Below, in pieces: positions 1 to 7,540 of a DNA stretch of 22,143 bases. Under the pieces are notes generated by a model. It was not told the origin of the DNA. It worked only from the letters and a program-made list of their open reading frames with translations, and searched no databases. Origin of the DNA: Paracoccaceae bacterium (GTDB lineage Bacteria; Pseudomonadota; Alphaproteobacteria; Rhodobacterales; Rhodobacteraceae); the NCBI GenBank assembly GCA_003512825.1, contig DOOI01000089.1, positions 531-22,673 of the forward strand, written 5' to 3'. Each line of letters starts with the position of its first letter. The stretch's first letter is position 1. Position numbers and translations under genes: made by a program.

Positions 1-702
1 ACCATCCATCACCACACGACCAGACTCCAAGATGTAGCCGTAATGGGCAAAGCGCAGCGCCACGTTGGTGTTTTGCTCCGCCAGAAGGAAGGTCGCACCC
101 TCTTTCTCATTAAGTGTTTTGACGATGTTAAAAATCTCTTCCACCAACTGCGGTGCAAGCCCCATCGACGGCTCATCAAGCAAGATCGTTTCGGGTCGCG
201 ACATGATCGCACGACCGATCGCAACCATTTGCTGCTCGCCACCAGACGTATAACCCGCTTGGCTGCGACGACGCTCTTTCAGACGGGGGAAGTAGGTATA
301 AACCATTTCCAAATCCGCCTCGACCGCGCCCCGCCCATCGGTGCGCGTATAGGCACCCGTCAGCAGGTTTTCTTCGACAGTGAGGTGCTCAAAACAATGG
401 CGGCCTTCCATCACTTGGATGACACCCATTTTCACCAAATCAGACGGGTTCATCGCAGAAATGCTATTCCCACGATAAGAAATCTTACCTTTCGTGATGT
501 CGCCGCGCTCAGAAGCCAACAAGCCCGAAATCGCTTTCAGCGTCGTTGACTTGCCAGCGCCATTTCCACCGAGCAGTGCGGTAATTCCGCCCTTCGGCAC
601 TTTCAGGCTCACGCCCTTCAAAACGAGGATCACGTGGTTGTAGATCACCTCGATGTTGTTGACCTCGAGCAGTACCTCGTCGGTTCGTCCGGCATCCAGC
701 AT
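1..702 (-). CDS. LivF-type ABC transporter ATPase (3' partial)
   Basis: This is the second cytoplasmic ATPase of a branched-chain-amino-acid-type (HAAT) importer and would pair with the LivG-type subunit encoded upstream. The visible 234 residues contain Walker A GGNGAGKST (about 45-53), the ABC signature TSGGEQQ (152-158), Walker B ILLDEP (173-178) and AEQN (208-211). The Gln in place of the usual H-loop His is typical of LivF proteins. The chosen ATG has GGAG six bases upstream. The C-terminus, probably only a few residues, lies beyond the left edge. It is the last gene seen in the minus-strand operon, 73 bp after the binding-protein gene and separated from it by a strong hairpin. The fold and role are secure. 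The substrate is unknown, and the linked CoA ligase argues for an organic acid rather than leucine or valine. Confidence 0.93.
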   Translation of the reverse strand, partial: MLDAGRTDEVLLEVNNIEVIYNHVILVLKGVSLKVPKGGITALLGGNGAGKSTTLKAISGLLASERGDITKGKISYRGNSISAMNPSDLVKMGVIQVMEGRHCFEHLTVEENLLTGAYTRTDGRGAVEADLEMVYTYFPRLKERRRSQAGYTSGGEQQMVAIGRAIMSRPETILLDEPSMGLAPQLVEEIFNIVKTLNEKEGATFLLAEQNTNVALRFAHYGYILESGRVVMDG

Positions 703-737
703 TGCATTCTCCGGTGGCGTAAAATCTCTGGGAAAGT

Positions 738-764
738 CCGGCCGCCACAGAATGCGGCGGCCGG
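738..764 (-). other. Strong intercistronic stem-loop after the binding-protein gene
   Basis: The arms CCGGCCGCC and GGCGGCCGG pair perfectly over 9 bp around a 9-nt loop. In the minus-strand RNA the stem can extend by a G-U and a C-G pair, leaving loop AUUCU. No U-run follows, so a full intrinsic terminator is unlikely. It sits 11 bases past the binding-protein stop codon and before the LivF start. It is best read as an attenuator or a 3' mRNA stabiliser that makes binding protein more abundant than ATPase. The structure is read from sequence; the role is inferred. Confidence 0.6.
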
Positions 765-775
765 GAGGTCAGGGC

Positions 776-2059
776 TTACTTGCAGGCAGGCGTGATGCCG
801 GCTTCTTTGGCGTAAGCAGCGGCATCTTCAGCGACCAGCGGGCCAAGAACATCGGAGTCAGGCGCGATGAAGTCGGTGATCTTGTTCCACTTCTTCGCGG
901 CAGAATCCCACTGCACAACAGCCGTCAGGCCGTCGCCGCCGTGGTTCTGGCACGACACCTTGAAGGAGGGACCGAAGCCAGGCAGGCCCAGTGCGGTCAT
1001 CTTCTCTTCGGTGATCTCCAGGTTCTCCATACCGTCACGCATTTGTGCCGGGGTCAGAGCCGCCGTGTTGTGAATCCCCTGTGCCGTTTTTGCGGCTTCA
1101 GCCGCAAGCATCGCTGCATAGAGTCCACGGTTGTAAAGAGCGGTTCCGATTTGGTCGCCAGCGCCAGCCGCCTTACCTGCGTCCTTCACGTATTTCGCGA
1201 TATCCGCGAAGAGTGGGAAGTCAGATCCAGTGTTGTGGAACGTCAGCGCCTTATAGCCATTCGCGCCATCACCTGCGGGCAGCACGTCATTTTCCGAACC
1301 CGACCACCAGATGCCGATGAAGTTTTCCATCGGATAACGGATGTTTACGGCTTCCTGAATTGCGACTTGGTTCATCACGCCCCAGCCCCACATCAGAACA
1401 TAGTCGGGCTTGTCGCGACGGATTTGCAGCCATTGCGACTTCTGCTCCTGACCGGGGTGGTCAACGGGCAGCAGGCTCAGCTCGAAGCCGTGCTTCTTTG
1501 CCAGTTCCTCAAGGGTCCGGATAGGCTCTTTACCATAGGCGGAGTTGTGGAAGACCAGTGCCACTTTTTTGCCCGAGAGGCTGTCGCCATTTTCGGAGAG
1601 CAGGTACTTGATCGCAACCGATGCGCCGTCCCAATAGTTGGCAGGATAGTTGAAAATGTTGTTAAACACTTCGCCGTTCTTCGCGGACGTCCGGCCATAG
1701 CCCATCGAGTGAACTGGGATGCCATCAGCAGATGCTTTCGGGATCAACTGATAGGTGATGCCCGTGGAAAGAGGCTGATATACCAGCGCGCCCGATCCCT
1801 TGGTCGCCTCGTAGCACTCAACACCTTTTTCCGTGTTGTAGCCGGTCTCGCACTCAAGAAGGTTCACCTTCTCGCCACCAATACCGCCATCGCGCTCATT
1901 AAGCAGCGTGAAGTAATCTGCGTAACCATCAGCAAACGGAATGCCGTTGGCCGCGTAAGGGCCGGTCCGGTAGCTCAGCGAAGTAAAGGTCAGGTCCGCC
2001 ATTGCCGGCGCACCGGCAACGATTGCCGCCACGGCGGCGGAGATAAGCTTCAGTTTCAT
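776..2059 (-). CDS. Periplasmic substrate-binding protein of HAAT-type ABC importer
   Basis: This 427-residue type I periplasmic binding protein would capture the substrate and deliver it to the LivH/LivM-type permeases. A signal peptide is clear: basic MKLK, a hydrophobic alanine-rich stretch, and likely cleavage after APAMA near residue 21. The mature protein has four cysteines (70, 82, 370, 426). C70/C82 lie where LivK-like proteins carry a disulfide-bonded loop. It is longer than LivK (about 370 residues), as usual for members that bind larger or non-amino-acid ligands. The ATG has GGGAGG nine bases upstream. The gene is preceded by a 123-bp gap with four hairpins and followed by another hairpin, which suggests expression separate from the permease genes. 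The ligand cannot be read from sequence; fatty, dicarboxylic or aromatic acids are candidates because of the linked CoA ligase. Confidence 0.9.
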   Translation of the reverse strand: MKLKLISAAVAAIVAGAPAMADLTFTSLSYRTGPYAANGIPFADGYADYFTLLNERDGGIGGEKVNLLECETGYNTEKGVECYEATKGSGALVYQPLSTGITYQLIPKASADGIPVHSMGYGRTSAKNGEVFNNIFNYPANYWDGASVAIKYLLSENGDSLSGKKVALVFHNSAYGKEPIRTLEELAKKHGFELSLLPVDHPGQEQKSQWLQIRRDKPDYVLMWGWGVMNQVAIQEAVNIRYPMENFIGIWWSGSENDVLPAGDGANGYKALTFHNTGSDFPLFADIAKYVKDAGKAAGAGDQIGTALYNRGLYAAMLAAEAAKTAQGIHNTAALTPAQMRDGMENLEITEEKMTALGLPGFGPSFKVSCQNHGGDGLTAVVQWDSAAKKWNKITDFIAPDSDVLGPLVAEDAAAYAKEAGITPACK

Positions 2060-2100
2060 CGGGTTTTTCCTCCCTTGGTTTTATCCGACGTCGTTACTTC

Positions 2101-2192
2101 CGGGGGCTCCCCCGAAATCTTCCTCCCGCCCCGCCTTCGCGGGATGGGCCGTATCTTGGGCAGGTTTCCCCGCCCACCCGCATCAATGCGGG
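2101..2192 (-). other. Four consecutive stem-loops between permease and binding-protein genes
   Basis: Four inverted repeats are packed into the gap before the binding-protein gene. They are: 2177-2192, CCCGCAT/ATGCGGG with a 2-nt loop, overlapping the LivM stop codon; 2157-2176, an 8-bp stem including one G-U pair, closed in the minus-strand RNA by a GAAA tetraloop; 2130-2143, CCCGC/GCGGG with a 4-nt loop; and 2101-2114, CGGGGG/CCCCCG with a 2-nt loop. None is followed by a U-run. They are likely RNA processing or stabilising elements setting the ratio of binding protein to permease. That role is inferred by analogy with intercistronic hairpins in other binding-protein operons. Confidence 0.6.
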
Positions 2193-3259
2193 AAGGGCCA
2201 AAGCCGCAGCTTCTCCTTCGCCACGCGCCACAGCTGCGCGAGACCATGCGGCTCAAGGATCAAGAAGGTCACAATCAGCGCCCCCACGATCATGAATTCG
2301 AGATGCGCGGCCAAATCCGTTGGCCAGCCAAGCCCGCCAACCAGAACATTCTTCAGGAACACTGGCATCAGCACCAAGAAGGCGGCACCCGCAAACGAAC
2401 CGAAGATCGACCCAAGACCACCAATGATGATCATAAACAGAACAAGGAACGACTTGGTGATGCCAAAGACTTCGCCAACTTCAACCGCACCAAGGTAAAT
2501 CGAGAAGAATAGCGCGCCCGAGATCCCAATGAAGAACGACGACACAGCAAAGGCCGTCAGCTTCGCTTTAAGAGGGTCCACGCCGATGATTTCTGCCGCG
2601 ATATCCATGTCACGAATGGCCATCCACTGCCGCCCCTGTGCGCCTCGCGTCAGGTTGCGGGCAACAATGGCCACCACCACTGTGAAGACGAGGCAAAACA
2701 TATACTTCGCCCAAGCGTCTGCAGAAGGGCCACTGATCAATTGACCAAAGAGTGTGCGATCCGGGGCGTTGATCTGGCCCGAGGCCGAGTAGTTATAAAA
2801 CCACGGAACCTTATTGAAAAGCCAGACAAGGAAAAACTGGGCCGCCAGCGTTGCCACAGCCAGATAGAAGCCCTTGATCCGCAGCGAAGGCAGACCAAAC
2901 AAAACGCCGACCACAGCCGTTATGGCCCCGGCCAAAATCACGTGAATAAACAGGCTTACTTCTGGAAAGCTTGTCATGAGCTTGTAGACCGCATAAGCGC
3001 CCACGGCCATGAACCCGCCAGTGCCAAGCGACACCTGGCCGCAATAGCCGACAAGGATATTCAAACCGATTGCCGCAATCGCGTAAATCAGAAACGGCAG
3101 AAGAACCGCGTTGAGCCAATAGTCGTTGACCATGAAAGGCACGACCAAAAATGCCACCAGAAGCACGGCATAGTAACGCCAGCGATCGAACTTGATCGGG
3201 AACGTCTGGTTGTCTTCGGCATAGGTTTTCTTAAAATCACCAGCCTCACGATACAGCAT
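2183..3259 (-). CDS. LivM-type ABC permease
   Basis: This is the second integral-membrane subunit of the HAAT-type importer, 358 residues with roughly nine or ten hydrophobic segments. The LivM hallmark GYCGQVSLGTGGF (about residues 71-83) is present, as is the conserved cytoplasmic region around MAIRDMDIAAEIIGVDP that contacts the ATPases. It would pair with the LivH-type permease to form the channel. The ATG has GGAGG seven bases upstream and overlaps the preceding small membrane gene by one base (TGATG), indicating translational coupling. The N-terminal 20 residues are charged and precede the first helix. The stop codon is embedded in the first of four hairpins. Family is certain; substrate is not. 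Confidence 0.93.
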   Translation of the reverse strand: MLYREAGDFKKTYAEDNQTFPIKFDRWRYYAVLLVAFLVVPFMVNDYWLNAVLLPFLIYAIAAIGLNILVGYCGQVSLGTGGFMAVGAYAVYKLMTSFPEVSLFIHVILAGAITAVVGVLFGLPSLRIKGFYLAVATLAAQFFLVWLFNKVPWFYNYSASGQINAPDRTLFGQLISGPSADAWAKYMFCLVFTVVVAIVARNLTRGAQGRQWMAIRDMDIAAEIIGVDPLKAKLTAFAVSSFFIGISGALFFSIYLGAVEVGEVFGITKSFLVLFMIIIGGLGSIFGSFAGAAFLVLMPVFLKNVLVGGLGWPTDLAAHLEFMIVGALIVTFLILEPHGLAQLWRVAKEKLRLWPFPH

Positions 3260-3513
3260 CAGGCATCCTCCCCTTCGTTCAAAACCCGACGATGCTCAGG
3301 CACCGCAAATCGGGGGCTTTTAGACAGACCGTTGCTCTCACAGATCTGCACAACATGCAGCCACGCCCATAGTCCACCTGCGGCGCCAAGCGCCGCCAAG
3401 ATGACCGCGACCACGACCTGATTTCCATTCGCATCCGCCGTCAAAGCAATGTAGCCAAACGCCCAAAAGCCAGACCATGCGATGACGTTAAGAGTTGCTA
3501 TCAGCTTGCTCAT
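3259..3513 (-). CDS. Small two-helix membrane protein within the ABC operon
   Basis: This 84-residue protein has two predicted membrane helices, one near the N-terminus (IATLNVIAWSGFWAFGYIAL) and one in the middle (VVVAVILAALGAAGGLWAWL). A polar, charged C-terminal tail of about 30 residues follows. I chose the ATG at 3513, four bases after the LivH-type stop, because GAGG lies just upstream. A TTG at 3531 would add six residues and overlap the previous gene. It overlaps the LivM-type start by one base (TGATG). The tight coupling on both sides shows that it is a real gene. I do not recognise the family. An accessory or assembly subunit for the two permeases is a reasonable inference from position alone. 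Confidence 0.75.
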   Translation of the reverse strand: MSKLIATLNVIAWSGFWAFGYIALTADANGNQVVVAVILAALGAAGGLWAWLHVVQICESNGLSKSPRFAVPEHRRVLNEGEDA

Positions 3514-3517
3514 CGCC

Positions 3518-4504
3518 TCAAACCCTCTCAATGATTTTCTCGCCGAACAGCCCCTGTGGACGGAACACGAGGAAAATCAGCGCGAGCACATAGGCAAACC
3601 AGTTCTCAGTTGCACCGCCCAGCATCGGTCCCACGAAAAACTCAAACAGCTTCTCGCCCACACCAATGATAAGACCGCCAACAATCGCGCCCGGGATCGA
3701 GGTAAAGCCCCCAAGCATCAGCACTGGCAGGGCCTTGAGCGCGATCAGCGACAGCGAGAACTGCACGCCCGATTTTGCGCCCCACATGATGCCTGCCACC
3801 AGTGCCACAAACCCGGCAACCGACCACACCATCACCCAGATGAAGTTGAGCGATACACCCACCGAAAGCGCGGCTTGGTGGTCGTCTGCAACCGCCCGCA
3901 TCGCACGGCCTTGCTTGGTATATTGGCTAAAGATCACCAAAACCGTCACCAGAAGCGCAGCCACGATCGCGGCCACGATATCGAGATTGTCGATGAAGAA
4001 GCCGTAACCAAAAGCCTGATAGGTGGTGTCATCGATCCAGGTGTTAAGACCTTGAGGCAGACCGATGTCGAGCTTCTTGATATCGGCCCCCCACATCAAG
4101 TCGCCGAAGCCTTCCATGAAATAGGCCAAACCGATGGTCGCCATGAACAGAATAATTGGCTCTTGGTTCACCAAATGACGCATGATGAAATGGTTCACCG
4201 CCCATGCGAGCAATATCATCACGCCCATAGTGAAAATAATCGCCAGAACCGCAGGCACATGCCACCCGAAGTGGTGGATCGACGTTCCAAAGGTGGCGTT
4301 GATCAGGTGACTAAAGGGCACTTGCCCTTCCATGATCCCCACCAGCGTCATTGCTGCAAACAAGGCCATCACGCCCTGAGCATAGTTGAAGATCCCTGAA
4401 GCCTTGTAAATCAACACAAAACCAAGCGCCACGAGTGCATAAAGCACCCCAGCCATCAGCCCGTTGATGAAGACCTCGATTGCATAAATAAATGTATCGG
4501 ACAT
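3518..4504 (-). CDS. LivH-type ABC permease
   Basis: This is the first integral-membrane subunit of the HAAT-type importer, 328 residues and strongly hydrophobic throughout. LivH features include the N-terminal GLMAGVLYALVALGFVLIYKASGIFNYAQG-like region (about residues 14-43, where substrate-channel helices begin), and the C-terminal ALPVLMLGGFTSIPGAIVGG segment with the coupling-helix motif GG(F/L)xSIPGA. It ends with FGEKIIERV, as LivH-family proteins commonly do (GLFGxKxxxRV). The ATG at 4504 has GGGGAGG about nine bases upstream. It lies 41 bp after the LivG-type gene and four bases before the small membrane gene. It forms the transmembrane channel together with the LivM-type subunit. Confidence 0.93.
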   Translation of the reverse strand: MSDTFIYAIEVFINGLMAGVLYALVALGFVLIYKASGIFNYAQGVMALFAAMTLVGIMEGQVPFSHLINATFGTSIHHFGWHVPAVLAIIFTMGVMILLAWAVNHFIMRHLVNQEPIILFMATIGLAYFMEGFGDLMWGADIKKLDIGLPQGLNTWIDDTTYQAFGYGFFIDNLDIVAAIVAALLVTVLVIFSQYTKQGRAMRAVADDHQAALSVGVSLNFIWVMVWSVAGFVALVAGIMWGAKSGVQFSLSLIALKALPVLMLGGFTSIPGAIVGGLIIGVGEKLFEFFVGPMLGGATENWFAYVLALIFLVFRPQGLFGEKIIERV

Positions 4505-4545
4505 GGGACTAGGCCTCCCCTTTGGCTGACATCGACGGGTTACGA

Positions 4546-5367
4546 TCAGTCATGGGACACCCCCAGATAGGCGTCGATGACGTCCTGATTGTTCCGCACT
4601 TCATCCGGCGTGCCGTCACCAATTTTCTTGCCGTAATCCATCACGACAACGCGGTCGGAAAGGTCCATCACCACACCCATATCATGCTCGATCAGCGCGA
4701 TCGTGGTTCCGAACTCGTCATTCACATCAAGAATAAAGCGGCTCATATCCTCTTTTTCTTCAACGTTCATTCCGGCCATCGGTTCGTCGAGAAGCAAAAG
4801 CTTCGGCTCTGCCGCCAATGCACGCGCCAACTCAACCCGCTTTTTCAAACCGTAGGGCAGACGCGCGACGGGTGTTTTTCGGATCGATTGAATTTCCAGA
4901 AAGTCGATGACCTTTTCGACGACTTCCCGATTGAGCACTTCTTCTCTTTCGGCACGACCCTTCCAGATCGCCTGCGAAAAGATATTCGCGTTCATGTTGT
5001 TCAGCCGTCCCGTCATGACGTTATCAAGCACCGACATGCCCTCAAACAATGCAATGTTTTGGAACGTGCGCGCGATCCCTTGCTGTGCCACCTCATAGGG
5101 TTTCATCTGTGGCCGCCTTGCCCCCCGGAACCACACTTCACCTTCTTGCGGCACGTAAAAGCCGGAGATGACATTCAGCATCGAGGATTTCCCCGCGCCA
5201 TTTGGCCCGATGATTGCCCGAATTTCCCCTTCACGAATGTCGAACGAGATGTCAGTGATCGCCTTCACGCCGCCGAAGCGGAGCGTGATATTCTTCATCT
5301 CCATCAGCTGACCGCCAATTTTGCGACCGTCAGCAGTGACGTAACCTTCTGGACTTAAAGCATTCAT
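4546..5367 (-). CDS. LivG-type ABC transporter ATPase
   Basis: This is the first ATP-hydrolysing subunit of the importer, 273 residues. Walker A is GPNGAGKSS (54-62), the signature region is LPYGLKKRVELARAL (170-184, equivalent to LSYGxQRRLEIARAL in LivG), Walker B is LLLLDEPMAG (190-199), and the H-loop is EHDM with His228. A LivG-specific insert of about 40 residues lies between the Q-loop region (TFQNIALF, 101-108) and the signature. The start overlaps the acyl-CoA synthetase stop by ATGA, so the two are translationally coupled. An internal Met at residue 22 would give a length nearer to typical LivG. I keep the upstream start because of the overlap. The coupling to a CoA ligase is the strongest clue that imported substrate is activated with CoA. 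Confidence 0.93.
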   Translation of the reverse strand: MNALSPEGYVTADGRKIGGQLMEMKNITLRFGGVKAITDISFDIREGEIRAIIGPNGAGKSSMLNVISGFYVPQEGEVWFRGARRPQMKPYEVAQQGIARTFQNIALFEGMSVLDNVMTGRLNNMNANIFSQAIWKGRAEREEVLNREVVEKVIDFLEIQSIRKTPVARLPYGLKKRVELARALAAEPKLLLLDEPMAGMNVEEKEDMSRFILDVNDEFGTTIALIEHDMGVVMDLSDRVVVMDYGKKIGDGTPDEVRNNQDVIDAYLGVSHD

Positions 5368-7337
5368 TCCGCTGCTACCTTTCCCTGCACAATCGGGAAC
5401 ACCTTGGCATCCCGGAGTGTCAGCGTCGCGCTGATGTAGCCCTTGCGGCCATCCTCATAGGTCACTTCTGTCTTGGTCGAGACGGTCTGCGACCCATCAT
5501 AAAGTGCTTTGACCAGATCGTGGAACTTGTCCTCCACAATTCGCCGCCGCACTTTTCGCGTCCGGGTCATCTCGCCATCATCCGCGTCCAATTCCTTATG
5601 CAGGATCAAGAAACGGTGGATCTGGCAACCCGACAGCATCTCGTCTTGCGCGACCGAAGCATTGACCTCTTCCACATGCTTTTGAACCGCGTCCAAAACG
5701 CTCGGATGGCCTGCCAACTCTTGATAGGACGAATAAGAGATATTGTTGCGCTCGGCCCAGTTTCCGACGGCTTGCAAATCAATATTGATGAAGGCCGTGC
5801 AGCGATCCTTGCCGTTGCCAAACACCACTGCTTCCAAAATATTTGGGTAGAACTTCAGCTTGTTCTCGACGTATTTCGGCGCAAAAAGGCTGCCGTCTTC
5901 CATCTTACCCACATCTTTGGCACGATCGATGATCCGCAAATGCCCGGTGCCCGGCTCGATAAAGCCCGCATCCCCAGTCGCAACCCAGCCTTCCGCATCC
6001 TTGGTAGATGCAGTGCTTTCGGGGTTCTTGTAATACGACTCGAACGTGCCCGGCGAGCGGTAGAAAACCTCGCCATTATCGGCAATCCTCAACTCTACAC
6101 CAGGCGCAGGCACACCCACCGTATCATCGCGCACTTCACCATCCGGCTGAACAGTGATGAACACCGATGCTTCCGTTTGGCCATAAAGCTGTTTGAGGTT
6201 GATCCCCAGCGAACGATAGAAGCTGAAGATCTCCGGACCAATCGCTTCACCCGCCGTATAGCCGACCCGCACATTGGTAAAGCCCAAGGTGTTCTTCAAA
6301 GGCCCGAACACAAACAGATTGCCCAAAGCGTATTTCATCCGATCCATCAAGCCTACTGGCTTGCCGTCCAAGATCGCAGGCCCCACGCGACGCGCATGCG
6401 CCATGTAGTGATCGAACAGACGCTTTTTGAACCGGCTCGCATCTTCCATGCGGATCATGACATTGGTCAGCATGCCCTCGAACACGCGTGGCGGCGCAAA
6501 GAAATAGGTGGGCCCGATCTCGCGCAAATCCGTCATCATCGTCTCGGGGCTTTCCGGGCAGTTTACACAGAACCCACTCCAATACGCCTGACCGATCGAA
6601 AAGATGAAATCGCCGACCCATGCCATTGGCAGATAGGCCAAGACCTCTTCCCCCAAGGCCAGCTTGTCGAACTCACACGAGCTTTTGGCGCTCTCAATGA
6701 TATTGCGGTTTGACAGGACCACGCCCTTGGGCTTGCCCGTCGTGCCCGATGTGTAAAGCATCACGCATGTCGACGCATAGGTCAGCTTGGCTTGGCGGGC
6801 TTCCAGATCGGGCGTGAACTCGTCGCGTGCAGCACGCCCCTGCTCTTGCACATGCGAGAACTGGTGCAATTTGTGATGATCGTATTTCCTCAACCCGCGC
6901 GGATCGAGATAGATCATGTGTTCAAACAGAGTCAGGCGATCTTGAATGTCGATCACCTTATCGACCTGCTCTTGGTCTTCAACGATCGCAAAGCGCGCGC
7001 CGCAATGATCCAGCACATAGGCCATCTCTTCGGCAGCGCTGTCATTGTAAACTGGGACAGGGATCGCCCCAACAGATTGCGCCGCCACCATTGACCAATA
7101 AAGCTGTGGGCGGTTCGACCCGATAATGGCGATGAAATCGCCCTCATTGACCCCCAAATTGATCAGGCCCAGAGCAAGATCATCGATCTCGCGCTTGATG
7201 TCCGACCACGTCCAGGTTTGCCAAATCCCGAATTCCTTTTCGCGATAAGCGGGCTTGTCCGCAAACCGCGTGGCGTTCCGCTGCAAAAGCGCCGGTATGG
7301 ACGCCAATCCATCCGCCGCCTGAGACGACTGTGCCAA
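5364..7337 (-). CDS. AMP-binding long-chain acyl-CoA synthetase
   Basis: This enzyme would activate a carboxylic acid to its CoA thioester via an acyl-adenylate (ANL superfamily, FadD/FAA-like, 657 residues). The P-loop YTSGTTGKPKG is at 195-205, the adenine-binding YGQTE at 385-389, WVATGDAG at 451-458, and hinge DRAKD at 471-475. The C-terminal domain carries EMTRTRKVRR (589-598) close to the catalytic-lysine region of the family. No membrane segment or signal is seen, so it is cytoplasmic or peripheral. The start is TTG: GGGAGG lies seven bases upstream and an in-frame stop sits two codons before it, so no upstream start is possible. It is first in the importer operon and overlaps the LivG-type gene by ATGA. 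Substrate chain length is unknown; similarity is to long-chain enzymes, but aromatic or branched acids remain possible. Confidence 0.92.
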   Translation of the reverse strand: MAQSSQAADGLASIPALLQRNATRFADKPAYREKEFGIWQTWTWSDIKREIDDLALGLINLGVNEGDFIAIIGSNRPQLYWSMVAAQSVGAIPVPVYNDSAAEEMAYVLDHCGARFAIVEDQEQVDKVIDIQDRLTLFEHMIYLDPRGLRKYDHHKLHQFSHVQEQGRAARDEFTPDLEARQAKLTYASTCVMLYTSGTTGKPKGVVLSNRNIIESAKSSCEFDKLALGEEVLAYLPMAWVGDFIFSIGQAYWSGFCVNCPESPETMMTDLREIGPTYFFAPPRVFEGMLTNVMIRMEDASRFKKRLFDHYMAHARRVGPAILDGKPVGLMDRMKYALGNLFVFGPLKNTLGFTNVRVGYTAGEAIGPEIFSFYRSLGINLKQLYGQTEASVFITVQPDGEVRDDTVGVPAPGVELRIADNGEVFYRSPGTFESYYKNPESTASTKDAEGWVATGDAGFIEPGTGHLRIIDRAKDVGKMEDGSLFAPKYVENKLKFYPNILEAVVFGNGKDRCTAFINIDLQAVGNWAERNNISYSSYQELAGHPSVLDAVQKHVEEVNASVAQDEMLSGCQIHRFLILHKELDADDGEMTRTRKVRRRIVEDKFHDLVKALYDGSQTVSTKTEVTYEDGRKGYISATLTLRDAKVFPIVQGKVAAE

Positions 7338-7540
7338 GTTTTATCCTCCCATGTCGCCCGAGTAACCGGGCATGGTTCGCCACTAACGGGCGATTCTCCC
7401 GAGTACCAAAGGTGCAGGCCCAGACTGACCCGTCAACTTTTTCCTGATGTTTTCCCAAACCTTGCGAATTGTTACATGGGGTATACCGCCGCTTTCCGTG
7501 GGCCACGCCCGGTGCTAGCGATGATCAAGGAGGAACGCTC
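7338..7540. promoter_or_regulatory. Divergent control region between CoA ligase operon and two-component genes
   Basis: This 203-bp gap must hold promoters for both directions. Two inverted repeats lie on the ligase side. One is GCCCG-AGTAAC-CGGGC (7356-7371), extended by outer CCAT/ATGG (7349-7375). The other is TCGCC-ACTAACG-GGCGA (7377-7393). Their centres are about 21-22 bp apart, two helical turns, and both loops carry a (G/C)TAAC core, so they may be paired operator half-sites. They lie in the ligase leader, so a role as RNA hairpins is also possible. I found no convincing -35/-10 pair in either direction. The kinase ribosome site AAGGAGG is at 7527-7533. Confidence 0.45.

Noticed and set aside
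653..2512. Very long plus-strand open frame opposite the binding-protein and LivM genes
   Set aside because: It is antisense to two clear genes, has no ribosome site and no recognisable domain. High GC and codon bias of the minus-strand genes create such open antisense frames.
3482..6713. Several long plus-strand frames (3482-4399, 4522-5358, 5520-6713)
   Set aside because: They mirror the LivH, LivG and acyl-CoA synthetase genes, are rich in His, Arg and Gln as antisense translations are, and show no motif.
7469..7540. Upstream ATG for the hybrid kinase, 24 codons earlier
   Set aside because: It has no ribosome site, while AAGGAGG sits seven bases before the ATG at 7541, and the extra residues do not resemble the PAS domain start.
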